This document shows, piece after piece, positions 9,248 through 18,660 of a DNA stretch of 64,000 nucleotides (positions within the stretch are counted from its first letter, which is position 1; every line of letters begins with the position of its first letter). The translations under genes and the position numbers were made by a program. Origin of the DNA: Petrimonas mucosa (GTDB lineage Bacteria; Bacteroidota; Bacteroidia; Bacteroidales; Dysgonomonadaceae); NCBI RefSeq assembly GCF_900095795.1, contig NZ_LT608328.1, positions 124,001-188,000 of the forward strand. Reading direction: 5' to 3'. The notes below the pieces were generated by a model that saw only the letters and a program-made list of their open reading frames with translations, was not told the DNA's origin and did not search any database.

Positions 9248-10267
9248 ATGGACGAAAACCTAAAAAGGTACATCGAGTCAATTCCCAAGGCAGAGCTGCA
9301 TGTACATATCGAAGGTACATTTGAACCGGAACTGATGTTCGAGATGGCGACAAGAAACAGTATTGCCCTTAGGTACGGTTCTGTGGAGGAAGTCCGCAAC
9401 GCATACCGGTTCAACAACCTGCAGGATTTTCTGGATATCTACTACGCGGCAGCCAGCGTACTGGTTCATGAAGAGGATTTTTACGATCTGACGGCGAGTT
9501 ACCTGCGGAGGGCGCTTGCCGACAATGTGATCCATACGGAGATCTTTTTCGACCCGCAGACTCATACCGCCCGGGGGATCAGCTTCTCAACCGTGATCAA
9601 TGGCATTACCCGGGCAATGGAGGATGCCAGGAAGAAGTGGGGAATATCATCGAAGCTGATCATGTGCTTCCTTCGCCACCTGAGCGAGGCGTCGGCTTCT
9701 GAAACACTCCAATCTGCCCTGCCATACAGGGAGAAGATCATTGCCGTGGGATTGGATTCCTCAGAAAAGGGTCATCCCCCGGGCAAGTTCTTCAACGTCT
9801 TCAACCGGGTACGCGAAGAGGGCTTCTTTGCAGTAGCCCACGCCGGTGAGGAGGGTCCGGCCGAATATGTCTGGGAAGCGATCGACCTGCTCGAAGCGGA
9901 ACGGATCGACCATGGTGTCAGATCGATAGACGACCCGATCCTGATGGAAGAGCTGTGCGACCGGGAGATTCCGCTTACCGTATGCCCGCTCTCCAACCTC
10001 AAACTGAAGGTGGTGAAAAAACTGGAGGAGCTGCCTGTCAAGATATTTCTCGACAACGGCATCCGTGTCACCCTCAACTCCGACGATCCGGCCTATTTTG
10101 GTGGATACATCAACGAGAACTATCTGCAGACGGCCGAAGCGCTCGGGCTGTCGAAAAACGACATCTTCACGCTGGCCCGCAACTCTTTCATGGCCTCATT
10201 CATCACCGAACCGGAGAGAAGCCGTTTCCTGGAAAAACTGCACGATTTCGACCAGTCGTTCAGCTGA
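9248..10267 (+). CDS. adenine deaminase of the adenosine deaminase family
   Basis: This 339-residue TIM-barrel amidohydrolase has all metal and catalytic motifs of the family: HVHIEGT near residue 18, HAGEEGP, ERIDHGVRSIDDP and the SDDP motif (TLNSDDPAYFGGY). The LDSSEKGHPPGKF stretch, in place of the LAGDE seen in true adenosine deaminases, and FFDPQTHTARG are features I associate with the adenine-specific branch (adenine to hypoxanthine, purine salvage). I prefer adenine as substrate; adenosine is the alternative. The start at 9248 removes 12 unlikely residues and lies downstream of a TATTTTTG -7-like box at 9215-9222. Its stop is 1 bp from that of the convergent GH95 fusion gene. Confidence 0.85.
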   Translation: MDENLKRYIESIPKAELHVHIEGTFEPELMFEMATRNSIALRYGSVEEVRNAYRFNNLQDFLDIYYAAASVLVHEEDFYDLTASYLRRALADNVIHTEIFFDPQTHTARGISFSTVINGITRAMEDARKKWGISSKLIMCFLRHLSEASASETLQSALPYREKIIAVGLDSSEKGHPPGKFFNVFNRVREEGFFAVAHAGEEGPAEYVWEAIDLLEAERIDHGVRSIDDPILMEELCDREIPLTVCPLSNLKLKVVKKLEELPVKIFLDNGIRVTLNSDDPAYFGGYINENYLQTAEALGLSKNDIFTLARNSFMASFITEPERSRFLEKLHDFDQSFS

Positions 10268-10268
10268 T

Positions 10269-13200
10269 TCACTCCATCACCTGCAGATTCCCGTTCAGCG
10301 TGACCCTCTCGTCTGCCTTCAACGCAAGTGAGATCCGTTTCCCGTGTGCCGATACCTGTAGCGGATTACCCGCCAGTGAGCGGAATGTTGCCTGTTTCAC
10401 CCTGCCAGACTCCCAGACGATATCCACCTCAAACCCGCCCCGGGCCCTTAATCCCTTTACACTCCCATTTTCCCAGGCAGCAGGCAGTGCCGGGAGCAAT
10501 ACGATCTCGCCCGTATGCGACTGCAGCAGCATCTCGGCTATACCGGCCGTCCCGCCAAAGTTTCCGTCGATCTGAAAGGGAGGATGGTTATCGAACAGGT
10601 TGGGGAGCGTGGATTTGGCAAGCAGCTCCCTGATATGGTGATCCGCATTGTCGCCATCCAGGAGACGGGCATAGAAATTGATGATCCAGGCCCGGCTCCA
10701 GCCGGTGTGGCCGCCGCCGTGCCGCAACCGGGTCTCAATGGTCCTCTTCGCGGCTTCAAACAGCTCCGGCGTGGCCGCGGTAATCTGGGTTCCTGGATGG
10801 AGTCCCAGCAGGTGTGATATGTGGCGGTGTCCCGGTTCGGCCTCCTCATACTCTTCTATCCATTCAAGGATAGTTCCCCTGGTAGGCGATATTCTTACAG
10901 GCGGAAGCTCGGCAAGCACCCCTCTGAGCGTATCGGCAAACTGCTTCTCCTCTCTTAGCAGCTCGGATGCACGTATACAGTAGTTGAAGAGTTCGGTGAT
11001 GATCTGCACATCCATGGTGGCCGAATAGGTCATGTAGTGAGCCTCACCGGTCTGCGGCAAGATGTACATGTTCTCCGGCGAGTTGGATGGAGCAATAGCC
11101 CACCTCCCCTGCTTATCCCTGATCAGGAAGTCGAGCACGAATCGGGCCGACCCCTTCATCAGGGGATAGGCCACCTCCCTGAGGTAACGCTCATCGCAGG
11201 TGAAGGCATAATGTTCGTACAACGGGAAGGTCATCCAGGGACCTCCCATCGGATAGAGCCCCCAGATACCGTCCATCACCCCGGTACGGCCAAAGACATC
11301 CGTCAGGTGGTGGAGAGTCCAACCCCTGGCATTATACATCTGGGCGGCTGTCACCGCACCCGGCCCTGCCACCTGCCGCATAAAGCCAGAGAGCGGTTCA
11401 ACCGTCTCGCTCAGGTTGCACACCTCTGCAGGCCAGTAGTTCATCTGCAGGTTAATATTGGTATGGAAGTCGGAATTCCACGGCGCATCGAAATCCTGAC
11501 ACCAGATACCCTGAAGGTTGGCCGGAAGTCTGCCCGGATGGCGGGAGCTACTCATCAGCAGGTAACGTCCATACTGGAAGTAAAGCGCCGTCAATTGCGG
11601 ATCCTCTATTCCCTCTCTTATTTGCCGGAGCCGCTCGTCGGTAGGCAAACAGGAGCGATCCTCGCCTCCCAGGTCGAGTGAGACGCGATGAAACAGCTCA
11701 CCATACTCTTTCAGATGCTCCTCCCTGATCTTCGCAAAACTTTTTCCGGAAACCTTGTCGAGCAGTTGCGTACATATCTGTACCGGATTCACACTCCGGT
11801 CGAAATCGATCTTCTCCAAGCTGTAATCGGTAGCCGCAGTCAGCAACAGCATCAGCTCGTCGGCATTGGTTACCACAAGTCCTTTTCCGTTACCGGTAAC
11901 TGAGCCTCCCCGGTTGACCGCCCTCAGCTCGGCGGCAAATTTCATATGTGCACCTGAAGGTCCCCGCAAGGAGTCCTGCTCATCAATAATCTGACCGGCG
12001 AGCAGGATACGGCTTCCCTCTGTCCGGATCGTTGCATCCTTCTCTCTGGAGAGGCTCAACGAGAGATTGATCTTCTCTTTTCCGGAGGCGGTTAGCCGTA
12101 CTGCAATCAGGTTATCGGGAGCCGAGGCCAGCACCTCCTGGGTAAAACGCGTCCCGTCATGGATGAAGGTGCTCTTCGCAATACCGGTATGCAGGTCCAG
12201 TTCCCGCCTGTAATCCTCTACCTTCCGTTCGCCAAAGTCGAGCAGCAGATCTCCCAATGTCTGATAGGAGCGTATCCTGGGAGGGGTCCCCACCATGCTT
12301 TTCTCGGCAAGTTTAACCGCCTCCGCCACCCTGTTCTCCAGGATCAGACGCTGTATCTCCGGAAGAGCGCCCAATGCTTCAGGATTATTGTTGTTGACCG
12401 GAGAACCGGCCCACAGGCTCTCTTCGTTCAGCTGTATCCGTTCCCGGACAGGATTGCCAAATACCATCGCGCCCAATCGTCCGTTACCAACGGGCAGCGC
12501 TTCATTCCAGTCGCCCGCAGGCTGCCGGTACCAGAGCTTGAGCCCATTGGAGGCCAGCTGGGGTAATCCTTCGTTCCAGATCACCTCCTGCCGGGATATA
12601 TACCAGCTCCTCCCCTTGTCGTTGTTACCCTGGAAGAAGAGGTAGCTCCTCCCATCCTCGTCGGTAAAAAGGTGGGGATGTCCCGATTCGCTCTCGTTCC
12701 ACTCTCCCGGTTTGCCGTTCGGAAGGAATGGCTTGTCGGACAATCTTTCCCAGTTCACACCATCGTCGCTGACGGCCACACCGATCTGCTGCGGCCAATT
12801 GTTGTAGGCCCCCGCATAGAACATATAGAGCCTCCCCTCCCTGACGGCGACCGAAGCCCCCTCGATACACTCACCCTCCCATGGCAGTTCCGGGGTCAGT
12901 ATCGGAGCATCCGACACCTGGCGCCAGCTCTCCCGGTTGAAGTTACTGTTTTTCGGAGTCACCGCTACACCCAGCATCTGCTTTTTATAGTCGGGATCCC
13001 TCGTGGCAAAGTAGAGATAATATTGATCCTTGAAGAGAGTGACCTCCGCATCGATAGCCCGTCCGCAATTCCATTTACCCGTCGGCCGGAAGATCGGGTT
13101 GGTGCGGTTCCGCTCGAAGTGGATGCCGTCGACCGAAACAGCGTGACAGATAGCGTCGTTCCTGCCATTTCCGTAAGTCTGATAGAAGAGGTGAACCTTT

Positions 13201-13532
13201 CCATCCCTGACCAGCGCGCCAGGAGCGCAAAGCCCCTTTGCCTCATACGGGGCATCGGGATGCGGGGTGATCTCACCCACTTTGCTCCAGTGGATCAAGT
13301 CGCGGCTCTCCGCAATACCGATATTCCATCCTGAATTTGGATCTCCTTTGGCGGGAGGAATGGAGAAGTAGAGCAGGTAGCGGTCGTTGAGCCGCACCAC
13401 GTGCGGATCTTTGGAGAAAGGGGTACCGGTCCGGGAGGTATCACCGAACATCATCAGCGGTTGCCCCGCCGGTTGGGCGAAGGCAAAGGTGACAATAAAG
13501 ACGGAAAAGAGAAAAACGAGGCTTTTTTTCAT
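10269..13532 (-). CDS. secreted fusion of a GH43-like five-bladed propeller and a GH95 alpha-L-fucosidase/galactosidase
   Basis: The 1087-residue protein has a signal peptide ([17 protein letters not shown]). Residues about 25-320 form five repeats typical of a GH43/GH32-like propeller ([51 protein letters not shown]). From about residue 330 a complete GH95 module follows: [20 protein letters not shown], the Asn pair in [12 protein letters not shown], the acid region [10 protein letters not shown] and [14 protein letters not shown] with the Asp of the catalytic network. GH95 enzymes cleave alpha-1,2-L-fucosyl or alpha-L-galactosyl residues by inversion. It is the last gene of a three-gene operon. 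Whether the propeller is an active glycosidase is unknown. Confidence 0.88.
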   Translation of the reverse strand: MKKSLVFLFSVFIVTFAFAQPAGQPLMMFGDTSRTGTPFSKDPHVVRLNDRYLLYFSIPPAKGDPNSGWNIGIAESRDLIHWSKVGEITPHPDAPYEAKGLCAPGALVRDGKVHLFYQTYGNGRNDAICHAVSVDGIHFERNRTNPIFRPTGKWNCGRAIDAEVTLFKDQYYLYFATRDPDYKKQMLGVAVTPKNSNFNRESWRQVSDAPILTPELPWEGECIEGASVAVREGRLYMFYAGAYNNWPQQIGVAVSDDGVNWERLSDKPFLPNGKPGEWNESESGHPHLFTDEDGRSYLFFQGNNDKGRSWYISRQEVIWNEGLPQLASNGLKLWYRQPAGDWNEALPVGNGRLGAMVFGNPVRERIQLNEESLWAGSPVNNNNPEALGALPEIQRLILENRVAEAVKLAEKSMVGTPPRIRSYQTLGDLLLDFGERKVEDYRRELDLHTGIAKSTFIHDGTRFTQEVLASAPDNLIAVRLTASGKEKINLSLSLSREKDATIRTEGSRILLAGQIIDEQDSLRGPSGAHMKFAAELRAVNRGGSVTGNGKGLVVTNADELMLLLTAATDYSLEKIDFDRSVNPVQICTQLLDKVSGKSFAKIREEHLKEYGELFHRVSLDLGGEDRSCLPTDERLRQIREGIEDPQLTALYFQYGRYLLMSSSRHPGRLPANLQGIWCQDFDAPWNSDFHTNINLQMNYWPAEVCNLSETVEPLSGFMRQVAGPGAVTAAQMYNARGWTLHHLTDVFGRTGVMDGIWGLYPMGGPWMTFPLYEHYAFTCDERYLREVAYPLMKGSARFVLDFLIRDKQGRWAIAPSNSPENMYILPQTGEAHYMTYSATMDVQIITELFNYCIRASELLREEKQFADTLRGVLAELPPVRISPTRGTILEWIEEYEEAEPGHRHISHLLGLHPGTQITAATPELFEAAKRTIETRLRHGGGHTGWSRAWIINFYARLLDGDNADHHIRELLAKSTLPNLFDNHPPFQIDGNFGGTAGIAEMLLQSHTGEIVLLPALPAAWENGSVKGLRARGGFEVDIVWESGRVKQATFRSLAGNPLQVSAHGKRISLALKADERVTLNGNLQVME

Positions 13533-13570
13533 CGGTTCAATAGATTTTATTCAATCAAATCGGGCAGAAC

Positions 13571-14929
13571 TCAGAGTGACCACCCGCTCCTGTATTCGTA
13601 ATGGATAAACTGGTCTGCTTCAGGCATGTTCGGAAACGAGAGTTTTTCAGGATCGAATTGCAGGCTCTGGTAGCTCATCTTCTCCCTCAATTCCGGTCGC
13701 AACGCGATATTCCCCAACAGTACGGTTTCGGTCAACGGTCCCGCCCAGTCGAAGTTGGAGCCGGCCGGTTCGCCACCTTTGCAGGCAAGAATCCACTCCT
13801 GCCGGTGACCGGGAGAGGATTTGAGATAGGGCTCCGGTCTCTCGTAGGAGTCATCCAGCGATTGGGGCAGAAGACGGTCGTCAAGGATCAGCCCCTTGCT
13901 GCCGACATAGAGAACACCGCCTGCGCCCATTTGAATACCCGGAGCTATTTCAGCCAACCGTGGCGGACGAAGCCCGCCATCATACCATGTCAGCCGCAGC
14001 GGCGGCATCCCCTCCCGTGCGGGGAAATCGTAGGTGACGATAGAGGCCAGCGGGAAGGAGTCACCGTTGACCAGTGTAGAGGTGGCCTGAATGGTGGTGG
14101 GGTATTTCAGTTTCAGTATCCTGAATATCGAGTCGAACGAATGGCAACCGATATCGCCTAGCGCACCCGTACCGTAATCGAGCCAGCCCCGCCACCTGAA
14201 AGGGTGATAAGAGGGGTGGTAGGGGCGCATAGGTGCCGGACCTGTAAAGAGATCCCAATCGAGGGTATCCGGTACCGGTGGGGTATCGGCAGGACGGTTG
14301 ACACCCTGTGGCCAGTATGTATCGGCCAATCCCCGGTTGGGACGGTCGGTCCAGACATGAACCTCTTCAATTGTCCCTATTGCTCCGTCGTGAATCATCT
14401 CCTGTAACCTTCGCGGCCAATCCCCGGCCTGCCCCTGGTTTCCCATCTGGGTAGCCACCTTGTATCTCCGGGCGGCTTCCGTCAGCATCCTTGCCTCATA
14501 TACCGTGTGTGTAAGCGGCTTCTCGGTATAGACATGCTTGCCCCTTCTGATAGCCTCCATGCTGATAATCGCATGGGTATGGTCGGGCGTGGCAACGATC
14601 ACTGCATCGATATCCTTCTGCCGGTCAAGCATGATACGATAGTCCTTGTATCGCTTGGCTTTCGGGTAGAGATTGAACACTGCCTCCACCGAGCTGTTCC
14701 AGTCGACATCGCAAAGTGCCACAATATTCTCTGTTTGGGCTACATCCTCCAGATCGCCGCGACCCATTCCGCCAATACCGATGCCGGCAACATTCAGTTT
14801 ATCACTCGGAGCGATATGTCCCAGTCCGGCGATAACATGGGCCGGGACAATGGTCAACCCCCCCACAGCCAGCGCCGAGGTTTCAATAAAGGCTCTCCGG
14901 CCGATCTTTTTCCTGTTTTCTGTTTTCAT
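13571..14929 (-). CDS. Gfo/Idh/MocA family oxidoreductase with twin-arginine signal
   Basis: The 452-residue protein begins with a Tat-type leader (KIGRRAFIETSALAVGGL). A Rossmann NAD(P)-binding fold follows (VAGIGIGGMGRGDL, glycine-rich loop near residue 50). The family motif EKPLTHTVYEARML is near residue 138, and WLDYGTGALGDIGCHSFD lies in the C-terminal domain with the usual catalytic His region. Such exported oxidoreductases are known to oxidise or reduce sugar hydroxyls, often at C3 of glycosides. Its position between a DUF1080 protein and a glycosidase fits a 3-keto-glycoside route. The substrate itself is not deducible. Confidence 0.87.
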   Translation of the reverse strand: MKTENRKKIGRRAFIETSALAVGGLTIVPAHVIAGLGHIAPSDKLNVAGIGIGGMGRGDLEDVAQTENIVALCDVDWNSSVEAVFNLYPKAKRYKDYRIMLDRQKDIDAVIVATPDHTHAIISMEAIRRGKHVYTEKPLTHTVYEARMLTEAARRYKVATQMGNQGQAGDWPRRLQEMIHDGAIGTIEEVHVWTDRPNRGLADTYWPQGVNRPADTPPVPDTLDWDLFTGPAPMRPYHPSYHPFRWRGWLDYGTGALGDIGCHSFDSIFRILKLKYPTTIQATSTLVNGDSFPLASIVTYDFPAREGMPPLRLTWYDGGLRPPRLAEIAPGIQMGAGGVLYVGSKGLILDDRLLPQSLDDSYERPEPYLKSSPGHRQEWILACKGGEPAGSNFDWAGPLTETVLLGNIALRPELREKMSYQSLQFDPEKLSFPNMPEADQFIHYEYRSGWSL

Positions 14930-14951
14930 GGGTAAATAAATTTGTAAACGG

Positions 14952-16016
14952 TTAATTGATAATGGGCGTCAGTACAATATTCCGGTAAGAGATGGCCGTG
15001 TGGTCTCCCTGAAGATAGATCGGTCCAGGAGCTGTCACATCCCATTGAATTGCACCACCCGTTGGTCCCTCCACGGGTTGATTGTCGATAATGGTTACAC
15101 CGTTAAGCCGGACAGTGACATGACGTCTGCAGAGTGTAATATCGAGTTCCTGCCATTCGCCCGACGGCTTCTCGGCCTTTACCGTTGGCGTAACTCTTGT
15201 AAAAATGGCTCCCATGCTGCCTCCCCAGTCCAAGGGCCGGTCGTAGGAGTCGGCCACCTGGATCTCATACATGCCGCGAAGATATACCCCGCTGTTGCTT
15301 CCCGGCGGGGTGTTTACCTCCAGTTTAAGGTTAAAGTCCTCAAACAGCTCCTCCGTCCGGAGATTTCCGTATCTGACATGATTCCCATCCTCCGGTTGCA
15401 CCGGGTTGTTGGTAAGTATGCCATCACTCATGGTCCAGCCACTCTTCAGGTCATCCTCTACCAATCTCCACCCGGTAAGGTCGTTACTGTTCCTTATCAA
15501 TGCAATCGGCTCCCCGAAACGTACCTCCGAGAGATCGGGTGCAGGCGGCATAGCGGGCGATCTCATCCCTTCCAGATAGACCGAATCGAGACCACTCCCG
15601 TCGTTCCTCGGGCTCAATTGATATCCCGAAATAGCCTCCCCGCTCCTGGTGAGTTCAATCCATACCGGATAGCTTTTCGACAAGGTCGGATTGCCATCGG
15701 CATCCCTCTTCAGCACCACGTTCCTGGGATCCCTTCCCAGACAGAGTTTCTCTCCGGCGATATAGAGATAAGGCACTCCATAATAGATTCCACCACCGCC
15801 CCACATCAGGTCGGCATCGAGATACCCCTCTTCCGCTCTTACATTGATCCAGCCTACAGAACGCTGGCCAAAACCGAAAGTCCATTGTCCCAGATAGGCG
15901 GAGACACCACCTTCAGCAACAGCAACACCGGAATCCTGTCGCGTTTCGCTGCACGAAACCCAACAGCACCCCAACAGAATGGTTGTCAGTAAAATTGAAA
16001 TTGAAACTGATTTCAT
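14952..16016 (-). CDS. DUF1080 (3-keto-disaccharide hydrolase-type) lipoprotein
   Basis: This 354-residue protein has a lipoprotein signal (ILLTTILLGCCWVSC, lipobox cysteine near residue 22), placing it in the periplasm or outer membrane. The C-terminal half from about residue 165 is a DUF1080 jelly-roll domain: LTGWRLVEDDLKSGWTMSDG, FNLKLEVNTPPGSNSGVYLR, YEIQVADSY and WQELDITLCRRHVTVRLNG. Members of this family are reported to cleave 3-keto-glycosides by elimination. The N-terminal 160 residues form a separate beta-rich region (YLGQWTFGFGQRSVGWINV). It is the first gene of the operon with the oxidoreductase (22 bp gap) and the GH95 fusion. Confidence 0.85.
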   Translation of the reverse strand: MKSVSISILLTTILLGCCWVSCSETRQDSGVAVAEGGVSAYLGQWTFGFGQRSVGWINVRAEEGYLDADLMWGGGGIYYGVPYLYIAGEKLCLGRDPRNVVLKRDADGNPTLSKSYPVWIELTRSGEAISGYQLSPRNDGSGLDSVYLEGMRSPAMPPAPDLSEVRFGEPIALIRNSNDLTGWRLVEDDLKSGWTMSDGILTNNPVQPEDGNHVRYGNLRTEELFEDFNLKLEVNTPPGSNSGVYLRGMYEIQVADSYDRPLDWGGSMGAIFTRVTPTVKAEKPSGEWQELDITLCRRHVTVRLNGVTIIDNQPVEGPTGGAIQWDVTAPGPIYLQGDHTAISYRNIVLTPIIN

Positions 16017-16233
16017 AGGATATTAATTTAAAAGTTCGAAAGCTCTTACTTCTGGCTCCAAGGATCAATTCCTGCCACTTTGCAACTTGGCTGCAGCCTG
16101 TTGCCAAAAGAGAGGAAAATGTGGATTACCCCCAAGAAACAGCTGAATATCATGAGTATCCGGACAGGTCACCCAGGTCGGCAGCGACTTGTCCGATTGG
16201 ACCGGATGCAAGGAACCGGCCAGAAAATCCCCG

Positions 16234-16899
16234 TCAGGAAAGAATCAGTCCGATATTTTCGAACCGCTCATTATAGTCCTGAACGGCATAGCGGATAACT
16301 TCAAGGGCCTCGTCGCGTCCGTAGACATGGGTGATCTCGGTGTTCCGGTCCTCCCCGGGCATATCCTTGTAGGTGAGAAAATAGTGCTCCAGGCGCTGGA
16401 TCACAATCTTCGGCACATCATCGATGTTGTCGTAATGGCCGTAAACGGTATCGTTCTTCAGGATGGCAATAATCTTGTCGTCGGCCTGGTTGCCGTCGAT
16501 CATCCGGAAACCTCCGATAGGAATGGCATCCACCAGAAGGTCGCCGTGCGAGAGGTCCTTCTCCGTCAACACACAGATATCTATCGGATCCCCGTCGCCC
16601 TTGATGTCGCTCCTTCCGGTTTTTGCGTTGCAAAAGTCCCCCACTCTCTTTCCGCAATAGGTTTGCGGGATAAATCCGTACAGGGCAGGCACTACGTTAG
16701 AGAACTTCTGCGGGCGGTCTACCCGCAGATATCCGCTTATTTTGTCAATTTCATACTTTACTGTATCGGTCGGAACCACTTCAATAAATGCAGTAACCTC
16801 TTCAGGGGCATTTTCGCCGATGGAGATTCCGTGCCAGGGGTGAGACTTGTAACGTAATCCCATCAATCTGCCAATCGGATCAGAGAGTTTATCAACCAT
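16234..16899 (-). CDS. ppa: inorganic pyrophosphatase, family I
   Basis: This 221-residue protein matches soluble family I pyrophosphatase, which hydrolyses PPi to drive biosynthesis. Visible motifs are YEIDKISGYLRVDRP (substrate Lys/Arg), YGFIPQTYCG and the Asp triad signature GDGDPIDICVL. The latter is followed by IPIGGFRMIDGNQADDKIIA and the conserved NDTVYGHYDNIDDVP. Length is slightly above the approximately 175-residue bacterial minimum, with a C-terminal extension of about 30 residues. It has a TACTTTTG -7 box just upstream at 16916-16923. Confidence 0.94.
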   Translation of the reverse strand: MVDKLSDPIGRLMGLRYKSHPWHGISIGENAPEEVTAFIEVVPTDTVKYEIDKISGYLRVDRPQKFSNVVPALYGFIPQTYCGKRVGDFCNAKTGRSDIKGDGDPIDICVLTEKDLSHGDLLVDAIPIGGFRMIDGNQADDKIIAILKNDTVYGHYDNIDDVPKIVIQRLEHYFLTYKDMPGEDRNTEITHVYGRDEALEVIRYAVQDYNERFENIGLILS

Positions 16900-16915
16900 A
16901 TCTGTCGCTTTTTTA

Positions 16916-16923
16916 CAAAAGTA
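16916..16923 (-). promoter_or_regulatory. -7 promoter element of ppa
   Basis: On the minus strand the sequence is TACTTTTG, a full match to TAnnTTTG, 16 bp upstream of the ppa start codon. Confidence 0.5.
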
Positions 16924-16948
16924 TGAAAACTATTCGAAATTTAATCAG

Positions 16949-18109
16949 TTATTCCTCATATAAGAGGTATGGGCGTCGTTGCTTCCTGAATTTCAACACA
17001 TCGCAAGACCATTTCGCCTTGATTTCCCGTGCCGATTTCCCGGCAATGATATCTTGCCGGATATAATCCACCCCTGTCAGTTTCTCGAAGAAGGGAGTGA
17101 AAAACTTATCGCCCAGGTTGAGGTTGCAGTAAGCATCAATCACATGGGAGAGATCAAATCCGTTTTCGCGGATATCCTGCTGGGAGAGGTTCCGGAGATC
17201 GACTCCGTAACACCTCCTGTTGAGAAACGGCGGGTGCTTTGCTCCCGGCACACTTCTTGGCGTAAAGGAGAAGGTGGAACCCTTGAAGTCGGGATGGCCG
17301 TATACCTGAAACGGGAAGGGGGTCCCACGTCCAAGGCTCATCACCGTACCCTCAAAGAGACAGATGGAGGGATAAAGGTAGACAGATTGCATGTCAGGCA
17401 GGTTGGGAGACGGAGCTATGGGCAGCCGGTACTCCGTCTGATGAGTATAATTTTCGCACGGGATGACTGTCAGGTCGCATCGCCTTCCCTGGGGCAACCA
17501 CTTCTCACCGTTTATCATCAGGGCGATTTCGCCCAGTGTCATCCCATGAACCACTGGAATGGGCAGCCACCCTACACCCGATTTATGCTTCATGTCCAAT
17601 ATCGGGCCATCCACATGGAATCCGTTGGGATTGGGCCTGTCGAGTACGATCATCTTCTTGCCATGTTCGGCACAGGCATCCATTAAGTGGGCCATGCTGA
17701 TGTAGTAGGTATAAAACCGGAGTCCCACATCCTGCAGGTCGAAAAGGAGCAGGTCGAACCGTCTCATCTGATCGGCAGTCGGCTTTCCACCTCCGCTACC
17801 GTATAACGACCAAACGGGAATGCCTGTCTTTTCGTCCACGGAGCTGGCCACATGCTCCCCCGCATCGGCTGTTCCACGAAATCCATGCTCCGGGGAGAAG
17901 ATCCCAACAAGTTCAACACCGTTCCTCACAAGCAGGTCTACCAGATGTTCATCTCCCACCCTTCCGGTCTGGTTGCTCATCACGGCCACCCGTTTACCCC
18001 GGAGAAGCGGAAGATAGCTTTCGGTCCTTTCGGCTCCAACCTTGACGGGCTGGGCCGTCATGCTCAGCGAGACAAGGATCAGTGTTGCTATAAGATATTT
18101 CGTCTTCAC
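16949..18109 (-). CDS. namZ: DUF1343 exo-beta-N-acetylmuramidase NamZ-like, secreted
   Basis: The 386-residue protein has a signal peptide (LIATLILVSLSMTAQ) and a full DUF1343 domain. Conserved stretches include VAVMSNQTGRV, IFSPEHGFRG, DLLLFDLQDVGLRFYTYIS-like, IVLDRPNPNGF and EGTVMSLGRGTPFPFQVYGHP. NamZ enzymes (GH171) remove N-acetylmuramic acid from the non-reducing end of peptidoglycan fragments during cell-wall recovery. The gene starts 2 bp after a MerR-type regulator stop on the same strand, so the two are very likely one operon. I assign the symbol by family only. Confidence 0.85.
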   Translation of the reverse strand: MKTKYLIATLILVSLSMTAQPVKVGAERTESYLPLLRGKRVAVMSNQTGRVGDEHLVDLLVRNGVELVGIFSPEHGFRGTADAGEHVASSVDEKTGIPVWSLYGSGGGKPTADQMRRFDLLLFDLQDVGLRFYTYYISMAHLMDACAEHGKKMIVLDRPNPNGFHVDGPILDMKHKSGVGWLPIPVVHGMTLGEIALMINGEKWLPQGRRCDLTVIPCENYTHQTEYRLPIAPSPNLPDMQSVYLYPSICLFEGTVMSLGRGTPFPFQVYGHPDFKGSTFSFTPRSVPGAKHPPFLNRRCYGVDLRNLSQQDIRENGFDLSHVIDAYCNLNLGDKFFTPFFEKLTGVDYIRQDIIAGKSAREIKAKWSCDVLKFRKQRRPYLLYEE

Positions 18110-18111
18110 AC

Positions 18112-18504
18112 TTACTCGATTTCACTATTACTGTATTTCTGCTGCTCATGTAGCCGGTCAAACTCCTCCTCAAGCAACAGCAGCTCTCTCCTGATCTCTT
18201 TCAGTTTTTCCAGCGTTTCCACCCGCTTTACCTCATCATCCTTTTTCGACTTTAACGATTGACGGGCACCCTCCAGCGTCAGCCCCTTCTCCTTGACCAG
18301 ATGATACACAATCTCAACCTGCTGGATGTCTTCGCGGGTATATTGGCGTGTTCCTCCTGCAGTCTTCTTTGGGCGGATGTTGTCGAACTCTTTCTCCCAG
18401 AACCTCAACAATGAAACGTTTACGGCAAAGTGATCCGCCACCTCCTGGATGGAATAGTAGAGCCGTTTATCGTTGAACTGGATCGGTTTCCTGCGCTTGC
18501 CCAT
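18112..18504 (-). CDS. MerR family transcriptional regulator
   Basis: The protein has 130 residues. An N-terminal MerR winged helix is clear (LYYSIQEVADHFAVNVSLL, RFWEKEFDNI, GTRQYTREDIQQVEIVYHL), followed by a coiled-coil dimerisation helix (VKRVETLEKLKEIRRELLL). No cysteine-rich metal pocket or ligand domain is present, as is usual for the short Bacteroidetes members. I chose the ATG at 18504 because the MerR domain begins there and an upstream frame would overlap the alaS promoter region. It is read divergently from alaS and lies directly upstream of namZ. Confidence 0.88.
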   Translation of the reverse strand: MGKRRKPIQFNDKRLYYSIQEVADHFAVNVSLLRFWEKEFDNIRPKKTAGGTRQYTREDIQQVEIVYHLVKEKGLTLEGARQSLKSKKDDEVKRVETLEKLKEIRRELLLLEEEFDRLHEQQKYSNSEIE

Positions 18505-18593
18505 TTCTTTATCAAAGTTTTGAACCTCGACAAAGATAGTAATTAGAATCAAAAGAGAGCGGTTTTCACCTATGTTTTGACACAAGAATATTG

Positions 18594-18601
18594 TATCTTT
18601 G
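18594..18601 (+). promoter_or_regulatory. -7 promoter element of alaS
   Basis: TATCTTTG matches the TAnnTTTG box. A TTTTG occurs upstream at 18575-18579, but the spacing (14 bp) is shorter than normal. The alaS ATG lies 59 bp downstream. Confidence 0.5.
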
Positions 18602-18660
18602 CACCTTAAAAAAATAAAACTTCGGTTTCACGTTAGAAGCCCGTAACCCGTAAGATATTT

